A stretch of 64,000 bases of DNA from Arctopsyche grandis (lineage: Eukaryota > Arthropoda > Insecta > Trichoptera > Hydropsychidae), in NCBI RefSeq assembly GCF_051622035.1, contig NC_135356.1:8096579-8160578 (forward strand), read 5' to 3'. A model generated the notes under the pieces. The model ran no database searches. It saw only the letters and a program-made list of their open reading frames with translations, and was not told the DNA's origin. This document shows positions 48,301 to 58,706 of this stretch, piece after piece (position 1 is the first letter of the stretch; the number at the start of each line of letters is the position of its first letter). The translations under genes were made by a program, and so were the position numbers.

Positions 48301-51300
48301 TTATATATACGTATAAAGTGGGGCAGAAACAACGAGAACAATAGTATCCTGAAAAACAACCCTTTAATTCAAAATCAAGTATATATTTAATTGCGTTAAT
48401 GCTAACCACCGAGAGGTTACTAGGTTAGATCCCACGGGTTGACCTCGATTGAAAAGAGTTTATTCTGAGTATTATCTGTAGTGCTGCTGGTCAGACTTGG
48501 ATATTTATGACTCCAAATCGATCGTTTGCCAGTTTATCTGATTTCATTCTTGAAAAGGTCCATCCTACCACATCAAAACTTATAATGTACAAGTTTAATA
48601 CCATAGATGTCGCTCAGGGGCAACCCGATAATGACATCATGGGAAAATATAAATTTGGGTCTATCAGACCGTTCCCAAGAGTATAAATATATAAACTAGT
48701 AATAGTTCACTCCAAACAAAACCTGAATGATTTGGAGACATTTGTAAGACTATTCTCATGGAATAGAATTGACTTTTCCTGTTGGAATTTGACTATTTCA
48801 AAATGTCTATTCAGAAGTTACAAAAAAGTCCAGAGATCATGTTGAGAAAATGACAAATTATGTTTCAACATTTCAATCTCATATGAGTGACATTATCTTC
48901 ATAAAATGACTTTGTAGCATTAAACGATCTTATATAGTTGGCCTTTAACTAGTAAATATTTACTTTTCAATTGAAATGTTCATTTTCAAGTTACTACTTT
49001 CCACCCCATCTTATGATATACATTATATAACATTACATACGTGTTCATATGTACTTTATCCATATACAACGTGTTATGGAATAGATAAGGCAATGTTTAA
49101 CATACAAAATCAAAATACATATAATAATAAACGCCAGCAATTTTTATGTTATGAAAATTCGCGCGTAAATATACATATGTATAACGAATATAAATGATTT
49201 ATTCTCACCGGAGTGATTTCACAACGGCACCGTTTAAGTCTGTAAATAAAAATATGTTGAATTGTAAAGCTAAAAGTCTAGTTTAAAGAGTTGAAAATCC
49301 CAATAGAAGATATGTAATCGAAAAAACAACGCGTTCGATGGTTCAAATTGAAAACGGAGAATTGAAAATCTTCATTTATAAAATTATACTCACGGCGAGT
49401 AAAGGCTCTTCGATCAGACGTCCTAAATATTTTTTCTGTTGTTCCTTACTACCGGCGATGATTACGGGAGTTTGCTGAAAATTGATAATGTTCTAGTAAA
49501 ACTTTCATCCAATCAAAAATACATTAAAACAATATGTTTTCGACGATTTTATAATATTATCATTTATGTATATATATTAGAGTGGGCCTTAATTGAGAAT
49601 TTCGTTACACTCAAATTTTATGAAATACGTAATTGAACATATTTAGTTATCTATTTACATAATTCAATTGTAGTCAACAGAGATACTGCAACTTGGAATA
49701 ACAATAAAATGAAATTTCCTCAAAGAAAGCGAGGGCCACTCTAATACATATATTTACATAGATCCCCAGCAAGCTAGCATGAAAATGGTACAAAATAGAA
49801 AAAAATACAAATATGTACATAATTATATGGATTTCCTAAGCCATATGATATTGATTATGTATGAACGATAATTAGAGTCTCGATTTAATATATTTAACGA
49901 TTTAATGTACGTTTATATTATCCAGCACTATACGTCGACAAATCAGCACTGCTCTGTACGGAAAAGACTACTTCTATTCATACTATACAGCACCGCCCAT
50001 TTTCAGCACGTTCATACTTATTTTGGACGAATGCGAGGCAAAATCGTCTTACATATACATAACAAAGCGCGACGATACAACGCAATATTGCTTGCGTCGT
50101 ATCATCAGGCCAAAGAAAATCAGTTCTGCTTGATGCCTTTCGGTGACATGTACTGCTGTATGATATGAATAGATCGTGTCAGTTACTGCCGTAGATGTTT
50201 TAAAAGGTTTCTTTACAATTTCTAACAGCTGCTTAACTCGAAATATAATGCAAATAAGTCGACAACAAACCAAGTTTTTCCGTAAATTTCTCTTTCATAT
50301 TTTCCTAAATATTTGGAATCTTTCCATTTGGATTTTTCTATTCCATAACATGCTATTCAGATAGTATTTGGCTGTGAGCCAGGGCCATTTCAAGTGAGAC
50401 TGCAACTTACAAATCAGCAACTTCTTGGGTCTTATCCAGAGTTGGATTTTCAGTTCCCAATATACATATGTATGGTCACTTTCAGGATTGAGTCTACGCT
50501 TTTTAGATAAGATTCACTTCTTAGTAGCGTTCGCCTCTTGAATTCAAATAGTATAATGACGAACATTGATTGGAAATTAATATATTAGTACTGAACAGGA
50601 GCACGACACTCGGGAATGCCACAGGATTCGCATTCTATACTTTAAAAACTAAGTGAAAATGACAGTATCATTTCCCTTCAAGTCTTTAACCCTTTGAGAG
50701 CTGACGTCTTTTCTGTTGAAAGATCGCCATGCTGAAAATTTCGCCAACATTTCCAACTAGAATTATTCAGAAATCCAATAGAAAGCAGATATAAAAATTA
50801 TAACTAATCTAAACAAACTACCCACAAAGATTTCGAGTTTTGTAAAGGTGTGTTGAGACTCTAATATATCTTGCAACAATATAAAATAAACAAAAGAAGT
50901 CTATCAATGAATGTATTTTTCCAAAACTAGTTCCATATTCTTCATTGTTGTTAAAATGTAATGCTCACAATCGAAATGCCAACCCACAATCTAAAATACT
51001 CGGCAGTTAGGGATTTCCATTGGGAAATTCTGCTATGATTATAAATTCAGAACATCCGGTGTAAACCAGTTTTTTTAAACATTGACACAGATTACACGAC
51101 CCATGTTCAGTACATTTTTTTTCAATACTACCTGGAAAGGCTTGGCGGGTAATATTCTTGTTTACTTTGTACATGCTCAAAATACAACCCTATCGGCGTT
51201 TTTCAGGCTCATGGACTTGGCAAAACGCCGATCGGCGTTGGTCGGCATTCAAAGGGTTATTATTATTTGTTGCACAAACTTATTCCACCAGTATTTTGCT

Positions 51301-54300
51301 GATAGAAAAGTTGTACATAGTGTCATTCTGCAAGATCATGACTCTTTTTTTGAAATTAAAATGTGCACACTAATTAGAAAAATTTTATCATATTTGATTG
51401 ACAAGAATATAATTGACACTACTGAGACAAAAATCAAACCGTTACATATTAACATTGATACTCACGCCCAGTCCGCTGCCTTCCATAGCAGTCATGATTC
51501 CGGTACACCCGTAGGCCAGCTCTTCGGCGACCAAACAGCCATCAAACACACCCATTTCTAAACCACCTGCAACGTACAATTCACAATGGCTAACAAAAAC
51601 ACATAATAAATCAATACAAAAAGCTTTCAACACCGATAAGTAGCAGCTGTGGATCTATATATAAAATGTAATATATGTATACGTCGAGAACAATGACTTT
51701 CACCCTTGAACTTACGCCTAATCCGGTACTGCAAATAGCACCAGCTATACCAGTGCAACCGTACGAAAGTTCTTCAACAATCATGCAATCCTCCATAACG
51801 CCCAAATCTATTCCACCTACAAATTTTACAATTTAAAATGCCGAATGTGCATAAACAACATTTTACAATGATAAATAATAACCCTGTTGCTACGCAAGTA
51901 TTCAAATGAAGAATCACCTTGTTGTGCATGTCAGTCTTTATCATCTTATATAACCTTCCATTGAAAAACCAATTAAAATATAAGACAGAGGTGACCTTAC
52001 ATGAAGTGTCACTAGTTATTGTGTAATTGAAAGAAATGCAAATATTCTGTGTGTATTGCTATTTGATTTATTTAACTCACCACAATGTGCCGGAACATGA
52101 CCGTTCATCAGCCCGAGTCCCCAAGCCTTCTTGACGATATCCCAAGGGAACGCTCCGGTTTTGTCATATTCAGCTGCTTTAGGAATTATCTCCTCCCTGG
52201 CAAACTTCTTAGCGAGGTCTTGCAACGCTTTCTGGTCGTCATTGTATTCTATAAAATAAAGTTTCAAGTATTAAAACCAGGTATAAAAAAAAAAGGCGAC
52301 TTCATGCTATAACTGTTGCCAGGTGCCAGCGACATCTCTTATCAAGTTAGATAAAACTTTAAAAAAAAATCGTGAGTAAACATTTCGACAATAAGTTTGA
52401 TAAAATTCGATAATATCAGGTGTGAAAAAATTGATTAATCAAAATAACGACGCAGACAAAATAAATACAATAATTAATGAACAAAACGGTGTTTAAAAAA
52501 AAGTCCCTCTTCTATAATTTGTATATAAAATTATAGGGTCTACGTGACGAGACAGAATGTTAAATTACAGAAAACACAAATATCGGAAGGCAAAGATCGA
52601 AAATCGAAAGATCTTAAGTCGAAAGATCAAAAAAAAAATGGTGCATGGTAAACGGTACATAATCACTTAATTTGCACGAGCAGGATACAACAGGAACAAG
52701 AGGAACATGCTTTTCCTCCCGTATTCTGCGCGCGCACATTAATACGGGAGGAAAAGCCTAAAAGTAGTCGATTCGAATATTTTGATGTAATTTTTGTCAA
52801 ATCGTTAAAGTGTAATTATGTTACCAGGCGCCAATGAGATTCCTATCATAAAATGATATTTCGTACATATAATATAATATATAGATAATGTAAAAAAACC
52901 TATGTAGTTTAATAAAGATAAAAAAATATACTATCAATATAATGAAATTAACGTTATTATCGATTGATGAAAGAAAAATAGTGCATTATAATACTTTTAA
53001 AGCATAATTTAGTAATAAAAAACGTGTTATCATTGTTATAACATATTAGATAGCTATATACATAGAGGTATTCAAATTAAATATCAATATGTGACCTTTG
53101 GACTACATACATATATGTATATAAAAAAATTTAAGTTTAGTAGTTACAAAATATTTGAAATTTGCTTTTAATTAAGTTTAAAAGCAATTTTAGGGTAAAC
53201 CATATCGGAAAGAATACATCCAAATACGTATAATTTTGATATACATTCAATCAGCACTCGGGCCATTCTAAAACTATTCGAACACATGTAAAAGTTTTCA
53301 ACCGGTTGAAAACTTTTACATGTGTATCGATTAAAATGGTTATTGATATCTATTTTAGAAAATGCCTGTACATAATATCTTTATTTGTATAAGTAGATTG
53401 CGAAAGGTTCAAAGTTAAATATTACATTTCAAAAATGTTGTAATATCAGTCATTATCATAATGTTGATAATGGTAGATTGATAGGTGATGTATGCTTTAA
53501 TGATATTTCAAGATTAATATTTGATAATGTCAATTTCGTATAGTAATTTGTAATTTCCGAACAATAAAGTTAGATAAAAGTCGACATATGTAACTATCTA
53601 TGTAAATTTATTTAGTAATAAGCAAATCAGCAGCGTTAGAAACAAACTAAAACCATCAAAGCAATTGAATAATGATTTTCTTTTTTTCTAGAATACATAT
53701 ACCTACTTACATACATACATACATATTTATGTATAAGATATGACAGTTGATTATTTATTTATATGCTAGACATTTTTTTCAATGATGAATAAATGGTTTT
53801 TCATACAATTGTTAACGCTTGTTTTTCTGATAAAAATGTTGATCTCTTATCAACATTCAGAGATGGTTTATAAAATTTAAATGCAACGATTGCAACAATC
53901 AATCTAGACTAATCTAATGCAATGCATTATATTTTAAAGATTTAATCATCATTTTAATTTTGTTTATTTGTAATCAGATTAATTCTATAATTAAAAAAAA
54001 AAATTACTTGAAAAAATGACGTAAGCGTGAATAGAGTTTTGAGAGATTTACTCTATAAAAGAAAGTCATAAGTTGAATTAAATTATATTTTAAAAGAAAT
54101 ATGAACGTCTAACATTTAAAATATAACCTTAAATTATACTGGAATTTGACCTTACATACATATTTGACTTAAAATGAAAATATGATTTTTTTCTTTTGTT
54201 ATTTGATTATAGCTATGCCACATATAAGATAAGCAACGATGAGTAATAAAAATAACAAAGGCATGACAAGCTCAGTTAACTTTCCAGGTCAAAACATTAT

Positions 54301-56127
54301 ACTTCAAACTAAAGTACATTTTAAATTTATTACCAGTGCAATTCTGGAAAAGGCATCGAATGTCGAATTTAAACACCACTGTCAAACCAGAGATAGTATA
54401 ATTAGAGCTGAAGCAACAGTCTGATAGTAAAAATGCATGTTGAATTGGAACAACATTTGGTTAAAACCAGAAACAGCATAATCAGAGCCGGAACTGCGTT
54501 CAGTAAATCCAAAAGCAAGATGTTGAATTGGAGCAACACTGTTAAGCTGGAGCCAGTATAATGAGATCAAGAGCAACATTCTGTTAAGCTAAAGGCAGAA
54601 TGTTGAATTGGAGCAACATTCTGTTAAGCCGAAGATAGCCTAATCAGAGCCGGAACTGCGTTCAGTAAATCCAAAAGCAAGATGTTGAATTGGAGCAACA
54701 CTGTTAAGCTGGAGCCAGTATAATGAGATCAAGAGCAACATTCTGTTAAGCTTAAGGCAGAATGTTGAATTGGAGCAACATTCTGTTAAGCCGAAGATAG
54801 CCTAATCAGAGCTGGAGCCACATTCTGTCAATCTAAAAGCAAGATGTCAAATTGGAGCAACTCTGTTAAGCTGGAGCCAGTATAATGAGACCGAGAGCAA
54901 CATTATATTAAGCTAAAGGCAGAATTTTGAATTGGAGCAACATTTTGTTAAGCCGAAGACGGCCTAATCAGAGCCGGAGCCACATTCTGTCAATCCAAAA
55001 GCAAGATGTTGAATTGGAGCAACTCTGTTAAGCTGGAGCCAGTATAATGAGACCGGGAGCAACATTATATTAAGCTAAAGGCAGAATGTTGAATTGGAGC
55101 AACATTCTGTTAAGCCGAAGATAGCCTAATCAGAGCCGGAGCCACATTCTGTCAATCTAAAAGCAAGATGTCGAATTGGAGCAACTCTGTTAAGCTGGAG
55201 CCAGTATGATGAGACCGAGAGCAACATTTTATTAAGCTAAAGGCAGAATGTTGAATTGGAGCAACATTCTGTTAAGCCGAAGATAGCCTAATCAGAGCAG
55301 GAGCCACATTCTGTCAATCTAAAATCAAGATGTCGAATTGGAGCAACTCTGTTAAGCTGGAGCCAGTATGATGAGACCGAGAGCAACATTCTATTAAGCT
55401 AAAGGCAGAATTTTGAATTGGAGCAACATTTTGTTAAGCCGAAGACGGCCTAATCAGAGCCGGAACTATATTTTGTCAATTCAAAAGCAGCATGTCGAAT
55501 TGGAGCAACACCCCTGTTAAGCTGGAGACAGTATAATGAGAACTAGAGTAACATTCTGTTATGCCAATATCAGAATGTTAAGTAGGAGCAACATTCAATT
55601 AAACCGGAGACAGTATAAAGAGAGCTGGATCGACATTCCACCATGCCAAAGGCATGACGAGACACAGTGACATTCTGTTAAACCGGAGACAGTATGACAA
55701 AACGACGATTAGAAAGTGGTTAAAAATAGATGAGCGAAAAAGAATAAAAGTTTAGATTCCGAATACAATGACCGTAACATCTTCAAGGCAATCAACGTCA
55801 GATATATGTATATATTGATATTGAATATACAAGCCCAAAACCAGTATGCTGAACCAGGACATGTGTAGATAAACCAGTACTGATCATGTACAATGCAAAA
55901 ACCACTATGCTGAATATATGTAGGGAGTGGTGAACTCACCGAACCAGAATCCGCTCTGGGGTGCATCTTCGGCCTTGGAGGATAGATTCCTGGCTGCAGA
56001 CAGGGGTTTGCTGAGGAGACGAGATACCTGGAACACGTGTGGGTAATGTGGGGTTTAATAACGGAACCAAATGTGGAATGGAAGACGTCACGTGACTGTA
56101 GATGCTTACCCTTGACAGAGCCGACAT
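45079..56127 (-). CDS. Mcad: Medium-chain acyl-CoA dehydrogenase, whole coding span
   Basis: Mitochondrial FAD enzyme for the first step of beta-oxidation: C4-C12 acyl-CoA to trans-2-enoyl-CoA, electrons to ETF. With one exon 4 copy, nine exons join to 1257 nt (418 aa), the usual length. An Arg/Ser-rich presequence ([20 protein letters not shown]) predicts matrix import. Then [17 protein letters not shown] (split here), [74 protein letters not shown], and the catalytic Glu in [12 protein letters not shown] (human mature Glu376). All introns are GT-AG. Exon 4 is duplicated (51716-51816 and 51466-51566), giving two predicted isoforms. The gene converges on AcCoAS; its introns hold hAT, SINE and TTAA elements and a minisatellite. 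Identification is firm; isoform function is inference. Confidence 0.96.
45382..45571 (-). CDS. Mcad: Mcad exon 8
   Basis: Acceptor TTGTGAAG|GTT, donor CAAG|GTAATA. Encodes [54 protein letters not shown]. Confidence 0.96.
45671..46341 (+). mobile_element. hAT element with exact TSD in Mcad intron 7
   Basis: TIR CAGCGCTTCCCAAATT / AATTGGGAAGCACTG, exact 8-bp TSD AATTAATC (45663-45670 and 46342-46349). Internally deleted but still holding transposase coding sequence on the + strand, antisense to Mcad. Confidence 0.92.
45753..46136 (+). pseudogene. hAT (ZBED-like) transposase C-terminal remnant
   Basis: An open 127-codon frame. The C-terminal half resembles hAT transposases of the ZBED5/GTF2I-repeat type: [20 protein letters not shown], then [20 protein letters not shown]. 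The block with the conserved Phe-Ser and Lys-x-Arg dimerisation motifs that normally links these pieces is missing, as are the BED finger and the catalytic core, consistent with internal deletion. It lies inside the hAT element and runs antisense to Mcad. Not expected to encode an active transposase; the uninterrupted frame suggests a young copy. Confidence 0.75.
46567..46640 (+). mobile_element. tRNA-like SINE head
   Basis: A box TGGCTCAGTGGTTGCG and B box GGTTCAATCCC, about 35 bp apart; preceded by CCAGCAGTA as in other copies. Confidence 0.8.
46715..47125 (+). mobile_element. tRNA-derived SINE, + strand
   Basis: Head with GTGGTTAGCGTG and B box GGTTCAACCCC, core GATCAGACTTGGATATTTGT ... 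GAGTTTGCCAATTTATCTGA, and 3' end CAGGCCTTCCATGTAAAATAAA, as in the minus-strand copy at 7021-7462. Confidence 0.8.
47358..47374 (+). repeat. TTAGG interstitial repeat
   Basis: TTAGGTTAGGTTAGGTT: 3.4 copies of the insect telomere unit, inside an intron. Confidence 0.9.
47563..47703 (-). CDS. Mcad: Mcad exon 7
   Basis: Acceptor TGTCGTAG|GAA, donor CCT|GTAAGT; 47 codons, phase 0. Encodes [47 protein letters not shown]. Confidence 0.96.
47778..48017 (-). CDS. Mcad: Mcad exon 6
   Basis: Acceptor TATTTTAG|GCT, donor AAG|GTGACA; 80 codons, phase 0. Encodes [20 protein letters not shown], the flavin-contacting [18 protein letters not shown] and [18 protein letters not shown]. Confidence 0.97.
48398..48600 (+). 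mobile_element. tRNA-derived SINE, + strand, head degraded
   Basis: TAACCACCGAGAGGTTACTA and B box-like GGTTAGATCCC, then the core GCTGGTCAGACTTGGATATT and ATCGATCGTTTGCCAGTTTA. Confidence 0.7.
49209..49239 (-). other. 31-nt cryptic or poison micro-exon candidate in Mcad intron 5
   Basis: On the minus strand: acceptor TTTTATTTACAG|, donor CCG|GTGAGAAT. If included it reads ACT TAA immediately after exon 5 in frame, a stop codon. It resembles no MCAD sequence. Confidence 0.35.
49394..49474 (-). CDS. Mcad: Mcad exon 5
   Basis: Acceptor AATTTTCAG|CAA, donor GCC|GTGAGT; 27 codons, phase 0. Encodes [20 protein letters not shown] and IEEPLLA. Confidence 0.95.
49475..51465. other. Mcad intron 4
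   Basis: 1991 nt between exon 4a and exon 5, AT-rich, containing the TTAA MITE at 50686-51260. No third exon 4 copy was found in it. Confidence 0.65.
50686..51260. mobile_element. TTAA-target MITE 'TTAACCATTTCAATGC', copy 2 (inverted)
   Basis: Starts TTAACCCTTTGAGAGCTGAC and ends CGGCATTCAAAGGGTTAT. Inverse of the AcCoAS intron 7 copy (34942-35524), with the same ACGCCGATCGGCGTT palindrome. One TTAA has become TTAT. Confidence 0.85.
51466..51566 (-). CDS. Mcad: Mcad exon 4a (canonical of two alternative exons)
   Basis: 101 nt; acceptor TACGTTGCAG|GT, donor GGC|GTGAGT; enters at phase 1, leaves at phase 0. Encodes [33 protein letters not shown] (hyphen only splits the string). It keeps the MCAD-typical Thr and Glu in MTAMEG, at the positions matching human mature Thr96 and Glu99, which close the acyl-chain pocket. 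Closer to Drosophila and human MCAD than exon 4b. Confidence 0.95.
51716..51816 (-). CDS. Mcad: Mcad exon 4b (duplicated alternative exon)
   Basis: Exactly 101 nt, same phases as exon 4a; acceptor AAATTTGTAG|GT, donor GGC|GTAAGT. Encodes [33 protein letters not shown] (hyphen only splits the string), 17 of 33 residues identical to 4a. The reading frame and splice sites are intact and the changes are mostly conservative outside the pocket, which argues for a working exon rather than a decayed duplicate. Pocket positions change: Met/Thr/Glu of 4a become Ala/Gly/Cys. It lies 149 nt from 4a and 264 nt from exon 3. Using both copies adds 202 nt and shifts the frame, so choice should be exclusive. 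That the isoform is made is inference. Confidence 0.88.
52081..52248 (-). CDS. Mcad: Mcad exon 3
   Basis: Acceptor TTTTATAG|AA, donor TGTG|GTGAGT. Encodes [40 protein letters not shown] and [13 protein letters not shown]; the final G joins GT of exon 4a or 4b to give Gly. Confidence 0.96.
52711..52757. repeat. Hairpin with 16-17-bp stem
   Basis: GCTTTTCCTCCCGTATT, spacer with CGCGCGC, then AATACGGGAGGAAAAGC. Confidence 0.9.
53282..53325. repeat. 44-bp perfect palindrome, no spacer
   Basis: Every base pairs across the centre AACCGG/CCGGTT between 53303 and 53304; the half-site begins ACACATGTAAAAGTTTTC. Confidence 0.95.
54370..55700. repeat. Higher-order minisatellite (~160-bp unit of four ~40-bp subunits)
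   Basis: The marker GTTAAGCTGGAGCCAGTAT recurs at about 54541, 54713, 54865, 55027, 55199 and 55351, with a variant at 55516; spacing 152-172 bp. Each unit is four related ~40-bp words ending GGAGCAAC or GAGCCAC and restarting ATTCTGTTAAGC. Edges are degraded. No long frame runs through it. Confidence 0.92.
55940..56027 (-). CDS. Mcad: Mcad exon 2
   Basis: Acceptor GTGTTCCAG|GTA, donor TTCG|GTGAGT. Encodes the rest of the targeting peptide ([18 protein letters not shown]) and [11 protein letters not shown], matching the start of the mature enzyme. Confidence 0.93.
56028..56109 (-). promoter_or_regulatory. Mcad intron 1 with CLEAR-type and second E-box
   Basis: The 82-nt intron contains GTCACGTGAC (56087-56096, the perfect 10-bp CLEAR palindrome of TFEB/MITF-type bHLH factors) overlapping TGACGTC (minus strand, 56084-56090, CRE-like), and a second CACGTG (56034-56039, within ACACGTGT). 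Site presence is direct; regulatory use is inference. Confidence 0.5.
56110..56127 (-). CDS. Mcad: Mcad exon 1 coding part
   Basis: ATG at 56125-56127 encodes MSALSR; donor AGG|GTAAGC. Start chosen because it opens an Arg/Ser-rich presequence continuous with exon 2. Confidence 0.88.
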
Positions 56128-56300
56128 GTTAGCTGCACGACCAGACAGATTATGAGGTGAACGACTACAACGTACAATTTGCACGACAGCACCACACTTT
56201 CCGCAACTGTGGGACGGTGGGTGCCTTGAAACGTGTATTTAATTCAAAGCTGTGGAGTCATTAAAAGGACATGACTCTGCCGATTGAAATTTCGACCTAA
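56128..56300 (-). promoter_or_regulatory. Mcad 5' UTR and probable core promoter
   Basis: A moderately GC-rich stretch upstream of the ATG (for example GCACGACCAGACAG on + reading). No TATA box stands out. Transcription start not determined. Confidence 0.4.
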
Positions 56301-56759
56301 AATAATTGTAATTAATTTTATTATTCTTATTCTTATTTGTTGCGTGACATACATATATATTATACTTTACGTTCCAAAACCAATTATTCCGGTTCTCCGC
56401 GACATCACGCTTCTACACCATTTCAACAGATGTCTCAAGTGCTAAAATCAGTATTTGGCGTGTTCATGAAGTTATGTACTTTTTTTTTAATTTGTATTAT
56501 TATTTTGACTAGAATTCATATCATCCCGCAAAACATTAAAATTAAAGTGACATCTACGTAGTGTTGCATGAAATAAAAACGTAAGTCAAATAGCAATTAA
56601 ATTCAAAAAATTAATTGTTTGTTAATGTAAATATTATAGAGACTTGCGTAAAATGTATAAACTATCACATTCACCCCCAACGCGTTGACCAATTACATTT
56701 CGTTTCAGTTTCGTATTGCATTTTGGTCAAGAAATACAACATTGTTCATGCGTATAGCA

Positions 56760-57223
<464 letters not shown>

Positions 57224-57224
57224 T

Positions 57225-57550
57225 TGACTTTTATTTTTTGTTACATACCTCCTTTACGTTTCACTTACGATTATTACATACCTCCTTTACGTTTCACTTA
57301 CGATTACAATTCAGGAAAAAGTTTGCCTCTTATCCGATCGTTTTCATACTTTGCCATATTGCTCATTTTGGTCATCAATATAAGTAAATGGATCCTCCGC
57401 CATTACGATAGAGATAAAATATCGTTTAAGAAGCTTTTCAAATCTGCCCGGCGAGATACTCGATGACGTTTACCGTTGACGTTTGTTTATTAGTTTTAAA
57501 CATAGATGGCGGTAGAAAAAAATTATTGGTGTTTTTATTCAAAATAATAA
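57225..57550. mobile_element. Internal fragment of a hAT MITE
   Basis: Shares TTTGCCTCTTAT, TCCGCCATTACGAT and AAACATAGATGGCGGTAG with the element at 11165-11684. A ~29-bp word (ACATACCTCCTTTACG ...) is tandemly doubled at 57244 and 57275. No ends preserved. Confidence 0.65.
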
Positions 57551-57807
57551 TTTTATATACACATTATAGAAGAGGTATGTTTTTAAAAAACTTTTTTTTT
57601 ATAATTATATTTACACGTTGTTAGTTTTGAGTTCGTGTTTCATATTTGAAATATTTACATTAATAAAAAAATTATATAAAATACGTAAGTTTTTGATGTT
57701 ATCAATTTATTTATGGAATATGAATATATTTTATATTAATAGAAATTTATATTTTTTAGACAATAAAAGTAATTGTCATGTTATGGACAGCAAAACTTAA
57801 AGAAATA

Positions 57808-57948
57808 TAGGTTTTTCATTCCAAATTGACCTTTTTTCATTTCAAATTGACCGATTTTCAATGTCAATTTGAAATGAAAAAGGTGTAATTTGAAATGAAA
57901 AAGGTTCAATTTGAAATGAAAAAGGGTCAATTTGGAATGAAAAACCTA
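57808..57948. mobile_element. Inverted-repeat element built of ~20-bp units
   Basis: Perfect 23-bp TIR starting TAGGTTTTTCATTCC (57808-57830; inverse at 57926-57948). Between them CAATTTGAAATGAAAAAGG repeats about every 20 bp, with inverted copies at the left. Same design, different sequence, as 20227-20792; a one-sided relative lies at 60480-60540. Confidence 0.8.
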
Positions 57949-58139
57949 CATTTTTAAAGACCTTGCATTGAATTATATTGTAATAGTTAAATAAGAATGA
58001 ATATAGAAAAATAAAAAAATAATTTTATGTCCTTACAATGTTACAACACATGTTACATGCATGAATGCGACCACACGCTTGTTTCTCGTAAGTCTCACGC
58101 TCCTTCGGATCGATTATAGTTGAAAACTGGTTACTTGTT

Positions 58140-58549
58140 GGTTATATGGGCGCAACTGGGCAACAAGTATACACACTTACACTGACACAAACAAATACAC
58201 GGTAATTAAATTAATGGCCTCTAGATGTCGCAAGTAGTTATAGTAAAGTGACAGTACACAAGTGACACTCAACCGGTGATTGACATTACATCAAACAATA
58301 TACTGAATTCGGAGGACACACCTTCGACAAAAAAAGTTATTTGGGTAAAACAGGATTGGTTTTCATAGCGATTGCAATTTATAGCGTTCATTACAATGTA
58401 AAAACTATAACGCAGTAGTGTCACTTTTTTGATAGATAAAGAATTTCACATATTAATTAAAGAAAATTATTTACTACGATTCTTGGCGAGCCCACTAAAG
58501 TTATGTAACTACTTGAGTATACTGAATGCTTGGTTGCGCCCATATAACC
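58140..58549. mobile_element. 410-bp MITE with 17-bp TIR
   Basis: GGTTATATGGGCGCAAC at 58140-58156 is exactly inverted at 58533-58549. No clear TSD. Confidence 0.7.
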
Positions 58550-58706
58550 AATTAGTACGTGCCAAAAGTTGAATTAAAAATACGTCAGAATAGTACAAAT
58601 TTTACTCACTGGTAGGTTTATCCGATGTATATATGTTCAATATGCACATATATATGTATGTATTTAAAAAAAAGGTACTGTATGTACATAGTACATATGT
58701 AGGCAC

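Larger units (their letters stand above)
48018..49393. other. Mcad intron 5
   Basis: AT-rich. Contains a decayed SINE (48398-48600) and a 31-nt splice-site-flanked micro-exon candidate (49209-49239). No conserved coding exon. Confidence 0.6.
52249..55939. other. Mcad intron 2
   Basis: 3.7 kb. Contains a hairpin (52711-52757), a 44-bp perfect palindrome (53282-53325) and a ~1.3-kb minisatellite (54370-55700). The rest is AT-rich with no exon seen. Confidence 0.65.

Noticed and set aside
54370..55700. CRISPR-like array
   Set aside because: The repeats are adjacent, diverged ~40-bp subunits without unique spacers, and the genome is eukaryotic. It is a minisatellite.
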